Assembly: GCA_030848705.1 (NCBI GenBank)
Contig: CM061240.1
Span: 126,096,998-126,160,997 of the forward strand
Length of the DNA: 64,000 bases
Direction of reading: 5' to 3'
DNA from: Heracleum sosnowskyi
Lineage: Eukaryota; Streptophyta; Magnoliopsida; Apiales; Apiaceae
Positions 33,480 to 45,114 of this stretch are shown in pieces. Both the position numbers and the translations under genes were made by a program. The notes below the pieces were generated by a model that did not search any database, was not told the DNA's origin, and saw only the letters and a program-made list of their open reading frames with translations. Position 1 is the first letter of the stretch. Every line of letters starts with the position of its first letter.

Positions 33480-34235
33480 TTCTTACCCTAACCCTAACAT
33501 GCTTTAGTATTTATCTATGGTATACAAGTGCTAGTGAGTTTTCACTCCCCCACTCGAAAATAATTGTTAATTCTATAATTGTGCACTGGTCAATAATCAT
33601 GGGTAATTATTTGTGCCAAATTTTTTTTTGTAATACAGAAAAAACTAAAATATAAAAATATATGATGGATAGAGTGACACACCCCGTGTTTGCATCAATT
33701 TCTCGTATTGACCTATTCGTGAAATTTTTTCGTGAATAAATAGTTGCAGCCATGGATGGAAATAGCTGGCCTTACTGTATGTTATATACGATATATATTT
33801 AATGGCCTTTAATTTTTCATATCGGTTTGTAATATGATTTTCATGTACCAATGTCCAGCTTCTCACTAGTCAGAGACTGCCACCTAATGCGTATCAAACA
33901 ATTATAGGAAAGCTATGCACCAGTACCCTGAAAATTCTTTACTAATAAAACATTTAACAACGAAATAGAAAGAATGTATAATATTACTACTTTGACATCA
34001 ACTACTGACATGGCTGCTTAAGATTTGGTCTCAACCGATATTTGGAAGTGTAAAATTAAATATATTTAAAATTCAAACTAGCACTTAATTAATGATAGCT
34101 CATATAGTAAGATTTTAATTTTGTCGTTTCAAATTCTCGACTTTAGCTCATTTCTAAAATTTGTTAGGACACTTAATTGTAAGACATATGAACTAATTAT
34201 TCAAAAGTAATATTGTTCAGTAATTCCACCTGGTT
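33480..34235. other. Intron of the second CACTA gene, no other gene
   Basis: AT-rich intronic sequence. No open frame with a recognisable protein; TAACCCTAACCCTAAC-like CCCTAA repeats occur briefly at 33485-33500. Confidence 0.4.
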
Positions 34236-34765
34236 CCTTCCAATGCCTTCGATTTGTCCAAATCTCCAGTAAAGTTTCATCGTGTAGTTTTGCCAAGTCT
34301 TGTGTACCTTGGTTCTAAGATTGTTAATTGTTATAATGGTATTATCTGTTTGTTTGATTGGTCTCGGGGAACTGATGCTTTATACCTCTGGACAGTAATT
34401 AGGATGTTTAAGCAACAATACCCCCTACACCTATATTTGGATGGCCTTCAAAGTTTACAGGGTTTGGTTATTATTCTATCTCTGATGACTACAAGGTCAT
34501 TATGATGTATAACAGTCTACCTATAGTCCATGTGTATCCCACTAAATCTGATTCTTGGATAGAGTTTCAGCCTTCTATTAGGAAAAAGCAGAAGGAACGC
34601 TACGTGAGATCTAATACTGTGGTAAACGGGGTTCTTTATATGGATTCTTTGAGTTAGATGGTTGTTCGCAAAAATCAACCAATTCTTATTAAGATTCTAT
34701 GATATTTCAACTGGAAAAGATTTCTCGAAGTTCTTTTTGGTATTTGAAAATACTACTTATGCCCA
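34236..34765 (+). pseudogene. Captured F-box protein fragment (F-box-associated domain)
   Basis: Frames at 34254-34505 and neighbouring phases read KIVNCYNGIICLFDW, LYLW, then (after a frameshift near 34395) GFGYYSISDDYKVIMMYN and VHVYPTKSDSWIEFQP. This is the order of the F-box-associated (FBA) interaction domain: CNGLICL, LWNP, GFGY, DDYKVV, YSLKSDSW. At least one frameshift and two stops (TAG ~34657, TGA ~34700) show it is dead. It lies in an intron of the CACTA gene, so it was probably picked up by the transposon. F-box proteins recruit targets to SCF ubiquitin ligases. Confidence 0.7.
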
Positions 34766-35174
34766 AACTATTTCAGTTCTATAAACCTATTATATCTTGG
34801 TAAGTTCACAAACTAATGCAAACACTCATTGTAAAATGCAACCGTTGTATCCTAACTATGTCATGTGGTAAGCCAATAGGATAATAATAAGTTAGGAAGC
34901 AAATAAACGTTAAAATAGTGAACTGTTATTTACTATCTATGTTCTTAAAATTTTAGTGGAATTGATCATGTTTAAGTATCTGTGTCGCTAAAATTGTATA
35001 TTATGATTAGGACCTGCTCAAGTTTGTTTTCTTAAATTTTTCCTAATTAATTATTTACCTATCTAGGAGACTCAGTCTGAGAAAGCTGTGGAAGTGCACA
35101 AGTCTGTGGAGGTGGACGGCGCAGTGAACCAGGAAGATGAAGATATGGATGCACATAACTACCTGATGTTTTAG

Positions 35175-35942
35175 TACTTGTTAGCCTAATCGTGAACTGA
35201 ACTGGAAATATATATCAGTTTCACCCTTTTGTATAAGGCTTTAGCGTATTCAGCTTCACTGTTTTGTCGAACTCCCAAGGGCTGTTGGGTGTAACGTATT
35301 GATATCTATTTTTAACTTAAATATGAATATGTTTTTATTATTTTGTTAGATTTACTTGTATTTTAGCATTTTGCAAATGCTTGATTAGGATATAGGTATA
35401 CAGGTGGTAAAACTGACTATAGCTTCAACTTGTTTGCAAATGATTAATTCGACCATAATAAGTTGAATTTATCATACCATTATAGGGTGTTTTTTGTTTT
35501 CAGGTCGTATTTATTTGACCTTTTTTGGTCGAATATAGTGGTGATAAAAAAAGGTCGAATTTAGGAGTCAACTAAAAACAGTCCAATTTAAATCGGGACC
35601 AAATATAGTCAAATTTAGTTTTTCACCAAAAAAGGTCGAATTTAAAATTTGACTCGAAATGGTCGAATTTATGTTTTTTGGCGGGATTTTCAAATTTTGG
35701 CAAGAATTTGAAATTTTCAAGTGAAAATTTTGGCGGGCTTAATTTCGACCAAACTTAGTCGAATTTGATCAGTCGAATTTGCTCAGTCGAGTTTACCCGG
35801 TCGAATTTATTCGGTCGAATTTATTAAATTCAACCGAATTACTAAATTTGACTAGCTTTAAAACGACCAAAGAGAAGTTGGTCGAATTTAGTTAAATTCG
35901 ACCGTACTTTTTCGGTCATTTTTAGCCGAATTTCTTGTAGTG
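35175..35942. other. 3' UTR and right subterminal repeats of the 13.3-kb CACTA
   Basis: From ~35440 the sequence is dominated by ATTCGACC and GGTCGAATTTA in both orientations up to the terminus TTTCTTGTAGTG. No coding sequence. Confidence 0.8.
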
Positions 35943-35945
35943 ACG

Positions 35946-38900
35946 CATTCGCGTATAAAGTGATACCGCACGTCTATATGCTTACTTCTGCCATGGAATA
36001 CCGGATTCTTGGCCAAGTCGATCGCGGACTTGTTATCAATAAATAGTGTAACATGACCAGTGTTGTATTCAATGATTTGAGACAACAGTTTTCTTAACCA
36101 AATAGCCTGACACGCCGCTGCAGTAGCCGCCATGAACTAGGCCTCGCATGATGAGAGTGCGACGCTTCTCTATTTTTGTGAAGCCCATGATACTAGACTC
36201 TTGTTAAGATAGAAAACCATGGCCCTAGTACTTTTCATGTCCTCTATGTTGCCAGCCAAGTCGCTATCCGAGTATCCAATTAAGACTTTATTGTCGCTGT
36301 CCTGCAAGTAGATCAGACCAAAATCGAGAGTCCCTTGTATGTAACGAAGGATACGTTTCGCTGCAGCTTGATGCAGTAAAGTTGGTCTCTCCATAAACCT
36401 ACTCACGATACCCACTAAGTATGCTATATCTGGTCTGGTGTGAACAAGATATCTCAGACCTCCGATTACACTCTTGAACTATGTAGAGTTAACCTAAGTT
36501 CCACCTTCATCTTTATCAATGACATCCTTGGGGTGAATTGGAACTTTAGTCAAGTTGCAGTGTAACATACCAGATTTATTTAGGATCTTCTTCGCATACC
36601 CTGTCTGTTTCAGTTGGATGTAGCCATTACCCTGTTCAACTTCAATACCAAGATAATAAGTTAGTTTTCCCAAATCACTCATATCAAACTTACTTGCCAT
36701 TTGTTTTTTGAAATCTGTAATGGTTGCTGCACTAGCTCCAGTTACAAGAATATCATCGATGTAGACACCAATTATCAACACTTCCTTTCCCACATTCCTT
36801 GTGTATACTGCTTGGTCGTAGGCACATCTTATAAAACCCAGTTCGTCCAAGTACTTGTTCAACTTTGAATACCAAGCTCTTGAAGCTTGGCGAAGATCGT
36901 ATAAAGCTTTTATGAGTCTTTAAACAAGATGTTCCTTCCCTTTTATAACAAATCCTTCCGGTTGTCTAACAAATACTTCCTCCTTGATTTCTCCATTCAA
37001 GAAGGCTGTTTTGACGTCGAGATGATGCACTTCCCAGCTTTCTTTGGCAGCTAGAGCAAGTAGCAGGCGTATTGTCTCGATTCGAGTGACCGTAGCAAAG
37101 ACTTCATCGAAATCTATGTCGCGTTTCTGCACGTATCCCTTGGCCACAATTCTTGCCTTGTGCTTAATAATGTTTCCGTTTGCATCTCTCTTAATCTTGT
37201 AAATCCATTTCAAATCAATAGGCTTGCGACCTGGAGGCAGTTCCGTTAATTCCCAAGTTCCATTTCTCTCTACAGCCTCCTTTTCAATTTCCATAGCCTT
37301 CTTCCATTCGTTCCCCTTTACAGCTTGAGTAAAATTTGCTGGCTCATCCAACCCCATCAGGTGTAGTTCTTCATCTTCTAGCTCTACGGATTCAGCTTCA
37401 TTGTAAACTTCACTCAAAGGCCTGTACCTTTGAGGCCCTTCATCAGACTCCGAGCTTGAGACAGTTCTGCCAGATTATGGTGTGCTTCTCATTGACATTT
37501 ATCCCCTAGATACTGAACTGGACACACTTGGACTGTGCATAGCACTCACTGCAGAATCACTATAGCTTTCATTTGTAGTTAATGACCCTGAGAGAACTGG
37601 TGGTTGTGTCCTCAACCTGGGCACTTTCACTTGATATTCCCAGAATATTAGTTGCCACGGTGAATGATCCCAGTCACGTTGTTGTTAACTCAGTTTCTTC
37701 AGACCAATTCCAAGCTTTCCTTTCTTCGAACATGACATCGGGACTAACACATATAGTCTTTGTTTCAGGGTCATATAGCCTGAAGGCTTTTGTGCCTGCT
37801 TCTTTTCCAAGATAGAAAACAACCTTGCTCCTATTATCCAGCTTCTTCAAGGTTGCAGAGGGCGTTTTCATGTGAGCTACACACCCGAAGACTCTAATGT
37901 GTTCAACATGAGGGTTTTTCTTCGACCAAGCCTCATAAAGAGTGATCCCAGTTACAGCACGAGTAGGTAGTCTGTTGATCAGGTATGTGGCATGTCGGAC
38001 GGCTTCACCCCATAAATGGTTTGGCATATTCATCTCCTTAAATAAACTCCGTGCCATTTCAATCAAAGTTCTGTTACGTCTTTCGACCACGCCATTCTGC
38101 TGCGGCGAATAGGGAGCAGAATAATGTCTGATGATACAAGCTTCATCACAGTATTGAGTGAATTCTCCCCCGTTGTCCGTCCTGAAAGTTATAATTTTCT
38201 TATCTGGGCTGTTTTCAACTAGAGCACGAAAACGCTTAAAAGCATCAAACGCGTCACTCTTGTTTTTCAAAAGATACGTCCACATTACACGACTATAATC
38301 ATCAATCAAGACAAAAATGTATTTATTACCTCCAGGAGAACTTGGCGTAATGGGTCCACACAAATCCCCGTGAACTAGTTCAAGAGCCTTCTTAGCAGTG
38401 AAACTTGATTGTTGTGGAAATTCTTTTCTGGTTAGTTTCGACATTAAACACCCGGTGCATATTTCTCTTGGCTGATTGATCTTAGGCATTCCATACACCA
38501 TATTTGTTGTACACATGAGCTTCAGGGCCTTGAAATTGACATGGCCTAGATGAGAATGCCACAGCCAGTTTTCATTGTCACATCTCGTCATCAAGCACTT
38601 AGATTCTCCGCTGTAAATAATGATCTTATACAGACGATTCGCAGAACATTTCACCTTCATTAGCAGATCACCATTATCCTCATGAACCCAGAGATTTTCG
38701 CCTTTTAGAACTATTATGTACCCATTTTCTGAAAGTTGCCCAAGACTAATAATGTTACTTCGAAGGGAAGGGATGTAATATACCTCGTTTAGAGTTCTGT
38801 TCTCTCCATTCTTGCACTTCAGTATTATTGATCCTTTGCCCTTGATTTGAACCATCGATCCGTCACCAAACTTGACTTGGCCTGTCACCTTTGTGTCAAT

Positions 38901-39968
38901 TTCACTGAATTTTGAGAACTGTCCGGTCATGTGGTTACTGGCACCATTGTCCAAGTACCACATATTTGATTCCATCTTCTTCGCATCTTCTTTCTGGCTC
39001 AGTTTTGGCGTGATCTGTTCTTCATTAATCATCAATGAGTCCTTCTCGTCTTTTGTGCCTTCGACCATAAGTAGTGCAGGTTCATCGTCCGGTATCTGCA
39101 CCATGTTTGCTTCCTCTTTAATCTCTCTGTCACTCCTTGGTTTCTTACATTCGACTGCATAATGACCGTAGGCACCACAATTAAAACAACGAACCCTGCT
39201 TTTGTCACCACGAACACCTCGATTATAATCCTTACCCCTGGTTCTCTGTGATGTCTCAGTACCTCCCTTATTCGATCGTTTCAACCACTCTTCCTTTGTG
39301 AGCAACAGTTTACTCTCGTCTTCCTTTTCACGTTCAATCCATTCCTCCCTAGTGAGTAGTAATTTCCCTCCCCCAGCTTCAGTTTGTCCCTTGATTCTCT
39401 CCTCGTGAGCCTTCAAAGAGCTCACAGTTTCTTTCATAGTCATTGATTTTAGATCACCAAATTGTTCTATGGTGGATGCAATTTGCAAGAATTTAGAGGG
39501 AACTGCACGTAACAATTTTTTTACTACGTAGCTCTCTGCTAGATCCTCTCCTAGTGCGCGTATGTTGGTAACCAAACTATTCAATTTCATAGAGAAATCA
39601 TCCACCGAATATGTGTCCTTCATCACCATGGACTCAAATTCTGCCTTAAGGTTCTGCACCTTTGCAGCCTTAACTCGTTGTCTTGATTGCATCCCATGCT
39701 TCCTTAGCTGTTCCCTTATCTGCAAGAGAAAGAAGCATGTCCTCTGGAGTGCCCTGGTAAATCGCTGTCAGAGCCACTTTGTCTTTCTTCTCATCAACCA
39801 CCATTGTTTTTGGATCCTTGGGTGAGACAGCCTCCCAGACACCTTAATTTTCATCGCCCACGCTGTGTAGTTCACTCTTGTCAACATGGGGTAGTTCAAG
39901 CTAATTGTTCCATCTTTGTTCTTACCCATCTCCATCGATTGCGCCTTAGACATATACTTGGGCATCAA
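35946..39968 (-). pseudogene. Copia 2 gag-pol polyprotein, broken
   Basis: Minus-strand pieces in order are: gag start (39968, with MLTRVNYTAWAMKIK), gag-protease-integrase (39725-37674), RT (37417-36920 and 36862-36494), RNase H (36415-36170 and 36133-35946). Features seen include the CCHC knuckle CFNCGAYGHYAVEC, protease WYLDNGASNHM, integrase HGDLCGP / FRTDNGGEF / NGVVERRNRT, RT YIDDILV and RNase H YSDSDLAGN. Gag has lost part of its N-terminal region and frame near 39830; stops or frame changes occur near 37470, 36915, 36480 and 36140. It is not expressed as an intact polyprotein. Confidence 0.9.
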
Positions 39969-39980
39969 CTAATTGACCAA

Positions 39981-39992
39981 GCTCTGATACCA
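39981..39992 (-). other. Primer-binding site of Copia 2
   Basis: GCTCTGATACCA is the reverse complement of TGGTATCAGAGC, matching the initiator tRNA-Met 3' end. Three bases separate it from the LTR. Confidence 0.9.
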
Positions 39993-39995
39993 TAT

Positions 39996-40307
39996 TGTTG
40001 ACACAATATAAGCTATATACAATATAACTGTATGTATAAAACTGGAGAAAACAATGATATACTGAACTGATTAATTTTATTAAAAAGAACGATTACAATA
40101 TATAGAAAGAGAGTCAACACAAAAGGAAATAACTCCTACAAATTAGGATCATAAAACAGAAACGTTAACATTTTATTTGTTGTGCTCCTACAATGTCTCC
40201 ACTCTGTGATGCCACGTTCGCCAGAAGCCAAAGACTCACACAAACTTGAACAAACAGCTGATAACTAGTAACATGAAGACAAGTTTGGATTAATAATATT
40301 CCCAACA
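39996..40307 (-). repeat. 5' LTR of Copia 2
   Basis: 312 bp with perfect TG...CA ends; six mismatches to 22184-22495. The CATAT target duplication follows at 40308. Confidence 0.95.
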
Positions 40308-40312
40308 CATAT

Positions 40313-40431
40313 GACATGACTGTGTATTGTTCATTCACATGAATAGATCTAAGAAATATTTGTCCCTAAAATCATAACTAAAAATTTAGACCACGAGATA
40401 ATATTCATGCATGTTATTACTAATTACAAAT
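40313..40431. other. Short stretch between Copia 2 and the duplicated block
   Basis: Probably the continuation of the SULTR intron. No exon is seen. Confidence 0.4.
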
Positions 40432-40875
40432 TAATCAGAGCCAGTTTATTTATTAATATTAACTATAGTCTGCATATCATTTAAAAAAAATGATGTGACA
40501 ACCTGCAAGGGCTACTTCAAAACAGAGAAAATGTTATATTTATTTTTATTTTCAAGTTTTATAAAATAAAAAGTAAACAATAAAACAATTTAATTACTAG
40601 TAGCGACACTTGAACTATTTTCACCTATATGGTACAAGACTACTAGCTAGGATAGTGGGTTCGACCCCTTTTGCACATTTTACTGGTAAAAGTTGATTCT
40701 TTCATATCTTCTACTTGATTTGCTATCAAGTTTTTACTTGTTTGCTTCTGGGGAGTATTCAGAACACAAGTTTGCTCCTGATGATGAAATATAATGAGAC
40801 AATAAATAGTTTCCAGAAAAATATGTTGAATGGTTTCTATTCGAACGTTAATCACACTAAGAAAATTTTACAATG

Positions 40876-40922
<47 letters not shown>

Positions 40923-41475
40923 CTTATAGTCTATGGCTTCTTGTTAATTTATTTACAACTATAGTCTATGGCCTCCATTGATAGGAGATATTCTTTATTG
41001 ATTTATAGCAGGGAAGCTTGGTTGCCTGGGAAGCAAAAGTAATTTACCATAAATTGTATTGGAAGGTCCCGGATGATGATGATGATGATGATGTTGATGA
41101 TAGAGGGGATGATTGTCAGAATATCAACTCCGACGAAGACCATGAAATGAGTTCTATGGCTTCCACTGTTGTCTCTTCTGATGCGGTCCATCAATTAATG
41201 GTTTAATTTAGATGTGATTGTGAATATTTCGTAAGACAATAAAAGTTTGTGCAGATGGTTTAAACTTTCTACGAGGACAAATATGAATTTGTGTAAACTA
41301 TGGTATTTTGATTTGTGTTGCACTTTATAGTTTGGTTTGTTTAGTTGTGTGGTTGATTGCATATCATAATTAGGATGTTGGTGTGTTTAGTTATGTGATT
41401 GTAATTAGGGTGTTAGATTGTGTTGCACATTAGAATTTCTGAATGGACATGTTTTGTATATAATTTGGAAGCCGA
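40432..41475 (+). repeat. Duplicated block copy 2, left part (partner 15874-16886)
   Basis: It matches copy 1 from ATTAATCAGAGCCAG to GAAGCCGA, with few substitutions. Length differences come mainly from simple repeats: the (TA)n run is much longer here (40876-40920), and the GAT run is expanded. It breaks at 41476 where the 11.35-kb CACTA inserted, and resumes at 52826-53157. Confidence 0.95.
41009..41206 (+). pseudogene. Acidic C-terminal exon of an unidentified protein, copy 2
   Basis: Same exon as 16432-16614: QGSLVAWEAKVIYHKLYWKV, then an Asp run lengthened by GAT repeats (PDDDDDDDVDDRGDD), and the VHQLMV end with TAA at 41206. The acceptor TTTATAG and AATAAAAG 3' flank are conserved. 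The frame stayed open in both copies, which hints at selection or youth. Identity unknown. Confidence 0.4.
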
Positions 41476-41659
41476 CACTACGCCATAAGCGCTCATATGC
41501 AATGCTTTTTGTGAGAGTTGCAAGAAAAGGGTTGCAAAGGCTATGCTTAGTTTTGGTCTTCTGCAACACTACTAAAAAGACATTGCATTTCACGTGAATG
41601 CACCGTTGCAGAGTGAATGCTAGTGTTATGACGTGCAACACTATTAAAAAGCGTTGCAT

Positions 41660-42264
41660 TATACTACATTATTTCTAGAATTATGACAAATATACATATT
41701 ATCAAAATATATACAATGTCTTCAAATTTAAATCTTTTTTTTACTTTAAAGTTTGAAAAATAATATATTTTAAAATCAAAATTATTTTTACATTTGTTCT
41801 GTATAAATATTTATCATATTCTTATTTTTTTTAAATAAATTTTATAAAATTAAAAATAACAAAATTAGAAAAATAAAAATATATATGGTAACCAGCACAC
41901 CATACTACTTGTCCCGACTCCCGAGATGAAAATATTGGGCGGATTTTTCCCCCACTCAAAACTTCCCCAAAAACACTCCCCCCGAAACACTCTCTCTCGA
42001 CAAACACATCTCTCTCTCTCTCTCTCGTCAATGAGAAATTAGGGTTAGATAAACATTTCTCCGTTCAGATTATTAGTAATTAGAGTTTAATTAGGGGTTT
42101 CTCCGGTTTAATTAGGGTTTTAGTTTTGGGTCTTTTATTCTCGGATTCAATTAGGGCTCCTTTTAAGAAGAAGGATGGGAATGTGGTGAATATATTGCGA
42201 TTGGATGGGAATGTGGAGAAGGGTGGGGATGATATTGGTTGTTTGGCTAAGCGGTTTCGGGAGA
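41660..42264. other. Left interior of the gene-capturing CACTA; probable captured 5' region
   Basis: AT-rich to 41890, then a CT-rich leader-like stretch (41975-42030) with GGGTTAGATAAAC and TTAGGGTTT strings typical of plant 5' UTRs. It leads into the RPN11-derived exon, so the captured fragment probably includes that gene's promoter or leader. Confidence 0.45.
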
Positions 42265-42932
42265 ATGTTCGCCGGCGCCGGAGGAGCTTTAAGTCACCCG
42301 TCGGCCGATGCGCCGACTCTTGACTCATCGGAGCAAGTCTACATCTCTTCTCTAGCTCTCCTCAAGATGCTTAAACATGGTAATCTTATCCTCTAATTTA
42401 CAATTATTTATCCTCTTTGTTGTTTAATTAGGGTATCAATTTTGAAAATTTCAAAAAATTCAATTTGGGCAAAATATGTTTGTGAGCGAGAGAGAGAAGA
42501 TATGTTGTAGATATATAATATGTGTGCATGTACTCTGAGAGAGAAAGAGAGAGAGACTAATTTAGCATACAGAGACACAGAGTACAAACTAGTGAATTGT
42601 ATGTGTATATTTTGTGAATTGTGTTATATGAATTACAAGCTAGATTACGTAACTGTGAATCGTATTTTATGCTCACGTGGTGGATTTTAAAGGTTTGTAG
42701 AATTTGTAGTTTAAAATTTTGAAAATTGACTATATCTATGTGAATGATGTATAGGTAGAGCGGGAGTTCCGATGGAAGTTATGGGATTGATGTTGGGAGA
42801 ATTTGTGGATGAGTATACTGTTCGTGTTGTTGACGTGTTTGCTATGCCACAGAGTGGTACTGGAGTTAGTGTCGAAGCTGTTGATCATGTTTTCCAGACT
42901 AATATGCTTGATATGCTCAAGCAAACCGGGAG
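42265..42932 (+). pseudogene. Captured fragment of proteasome lid deubiquitinase RPN11 (two exons)
   Basis: Exon a (42265-42379) starts MFAGAGGALSHPSADAPTLD and ends LALLKMLKHG in phase 1 before GTAATC. Exon b (42755-42932) continues GRAGVPMEVMGLMLGEFVDE and then VEAVDHVFQTNMLDMLKQTG, ending at AG^GTACAA. This is the N-terminal part of the MPN domain of RPN11 (26S proteasome regulatory subunit 14). The metal-binding JAMM motif (HxH...D), encoded in the next exon in real genes, is missing, so no activity is possible. Both exons are undamaged and correctly phased, implying recent capture. Confidence 0.9.
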
Positions 42933-45114
42933 GTACAATTGAATCTTTTTTGTGTATGTTGTTTGATTTGACTTTTGATTACAGGTGTGTGTAAATATTT
43001 GTTTGTGAGATGTAGTAGGTGTTTTTTTGGATGTTTGGTGAGTTCCCTTATATGTACTTGGCGGCATTGAGGTGTTACGGGCTCGTAGTTGTCAATCATA
43101 GGATTAGTTTAATTGAGCTTATTTTAGGAAGCTTAAGAGTGGATCAGCAAGTAGATGTTTTAGAATGGTAGAATGTAATTTTAATCAACTCGTGAGTCGT
43201 GACAAGAAATACTCTTGGAATTTAGTTGAAGAATGTATAAATAGGAAAACTACCACTGTTGAGAGGAAGACAACTTAATATTTGCGGAAGTAGAACTTAT
43301 CATTGACCATTTAATTAAATATGTGTGGATTTCATATTGGTTTTGTATTTGATTTTGATTGCATTTATTTTGGTTTTTGGTTTTGTATTTGATTTTGGTT
43401 GTTTCTGCTCTTTCTCTTAATGATAAAAAGGATGGCAAAGATGCAGCCATACAATTGGACAATGAAAACTAGGTATTGCTTTCCTGTCTTAACTATCATT
43501 TTCTTTACAGTCCTTTTTTATTATTTCTGCAATCCGGAGTCTGAACTGCCTTACTGTGTAGCCTGCAGAAGCCAGAAGACATGGAACATGTCCTGTTTTA
43601 AAACTGCTACTGTCTACTGTTGTATGCTATTTTTTCCAGTCCTGTTTTATTATTGCTACTGCCTATTGCTGTCTTTACTATCATTTTTTGTGCCTCTGCA
43701 ATCTGATTATGTCCTGTTATTAATTAGTTATTGCCATCAAATATTAGAACTTAAGCATGGTAGAATGTTTATGTGTTTACTGATTTGGTACTGGAACATA
43801 CTTCATGGACACAAAAACAAATGGATATTGGAATTGGAATTTGTTGAAATTCCAATTAGTCTATTAGATCAGTGGTTGAAATTGGATATTGTTTATATTT
43901 TATATTTTAGTAAACTCTTGGATAGATCTAGTCATCTAGGAGAATTAGTAGGTCTTAAACGATTCTTGGATACACTGTATTTAACTGTGCCAGCACCACT
44001 TAATGCATCATAGTTATAGTTTTGAAGAAAGCTTTTCAAGTTCTATCATATTATTATAATTTCTTCGAGCTCCTTTTCTGTGTGCATTTCAATAATTTTC
44101 GACATTTGCATATGAATTAAAATGTTTATTTTGTTTTTGTGGTAAACTGGACTTCAAGATTTCTATACATCCGGTGAGTACATTTCCCCATCTACTGGTA
44201 GTCTGGTACTGGATGTCTAAAGTTTGTTGCCAGATTTTTAAACCAGCGTTTTGCTATTTTTCAGTGATTTAAATGAATTGTATGTTCATGCAGATCAGCA
44301 GCTACAGGCATCCAACAACCAAGCCAACATCAATTCTTAAAACATGGAGTTGGAGTCTTGGAGTATTCTCAATTTTTCCAAGCACGCAAACTGGAACAAC
44401 TTTCTAGGTTTTGGAACAAGGTTAAAATAAAACTTATTTATTAAAAGTAGGTGGTTTAAATCCTAAGACTTCTACCGATTGGACACCTACTGGTCTGTCC
44501 TGGTGGTGAACAAGCTTTTGTCAATAGCATAATTAAAGATAGTGTCCAGTTGGAGAAGTATTTTTGGTAATTTACTTTATCTTATATTATTTGGGTTTTG
44601 GGTAAGTTGTATATAATTATTTAAGTCAATATTGTCTTAACTGATATATGTTTACGAAGCTCATTTTTTAAGTGGTATGCTTCAATGGTTGGAAGGAAAA
44701 AAAACATGAAAAATATAATATCAAGGTCTGAATCTAATCCCTTTATATGCGTATTATAAAAACTTCTTATACTGAGATGATAAGTTGACTTTTATATAAG
44801 ACATTCAGATCTGAATCTTGTAGCTTCTTAAGAATTCACAAAATTCTACCATGTCTGGTGGATCAGCTTGCATTTTGCCTATCATCTCTCATCTCTCAGT
44901 ATCATGCTAATTAACGTATATCCTATTTTTGTATGCTTTTACGGCTTTTGTATTCTTCTTAGTGTATGGTTTACTATCCTCTCGTTCTGTTTTTACGCGC
45001 TCTGTTGGGAATTTTTGAAGGCAATTGTAGTTAAGGTTTGTTCAAAAATTAGTTATATATTAATATTTTGCCATCCTCTAGTTCTATATTAATCAGTCTA
45101 TATTAATATTGCAG
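42933..45114. other. Interior of gene-capturing CACTA between captured genes; no gene recognised
   Basis: AT-rich, intron-like. A 204-codon open frame at 43399-44013 is hydrophobic and Cys/Tyr/Leu-rich without a recognisable motif, and lacks codon character; I regard it as chance. The part from ~44860 on should be intron or 5' sequence of the KLCR fragment. Confidence 0.45.

Larger units (their letters stand above)
30542..35174 (+). pseudogene. Second CACTA gene, plant transposase (Ptta/En/Spm, Transposase_24-like)
   Basis: Visible exons are about 30542-30595 (MDRTKISDQG), 31566-31816 (basic, WARPKGRANKHK), 32063-32189 (KKMLGHIVRLKWDEH), 32282-32614, 32713-32817, 32964-33441 and 35067-35174 (acidic end, ..MDAHNYLMF). 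The 32282-32614 exon has the family's core: a long basic stretch, then RLMRPYYFSQRVWNAICDHW and NKSEKGHNCRMK. Intron phases agree across these exons. Two stops, at about 32982 (TGA) and 33129 (TAA), break the sixth exon, so it is a pseudogene unless spliced differently. Such proteins bind subterminal repeats and help the tnp2 transposase. Confidence 0.75.
22653..35942 (+). mobile_element. CACTA transposon with tnp2-like and second transposase genes (13.3 kb)
   Basis: Ends are CACTACAAGAAAATAAGG and an inverted CTTGTAGTG with ACG target duplications at 22650-22652 and 35943-35945. Subterminal zones (22670-23100 and 35440-35940) are rich in ATTCGACC / GGTCGAAT repeats. Two plus-strand genes follow: a tnp2-type transposase (23555-30196) and a Transposase_24-type gene (30542-35174). 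A 3-kb non-autonomous CACTA sits in the first and an F-box fragment in an intron of the second. Both genes carry lesions, so the element itself is probably now defective. Confidence 0.95.
22184..40307 (-). mobile_element. Copia LTR retrotransposon 2, split by a nested CACTA
   Basis: 312-bp LTRs (22184-22495 and 39996-40307) begin TGTTGACAC and end TCCCAACA, and are flanked by perfect CATAT duplications at 22179-22183 and 40308-40312. A PBS for initiator tRNA-Met lies at 39981-39992. Without the CACTA insertion at 22653-35942 the element would be about 4.8 kb. Gag and pol are of the same lineage as Copia 1 but carry several stops. It inserted in an intron of the SULTR-like gene. Confidence 0.95.

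Noticed and set aside
43399..44013. 204-codon plus-strand open frame inside the gene-capturing CACTA
   Set aside because: Low-complexity hydrophobic product rich in Cys, Tyr and Leu, no recognisable motif, AT-rich intron-like setting; likely a chance frame.
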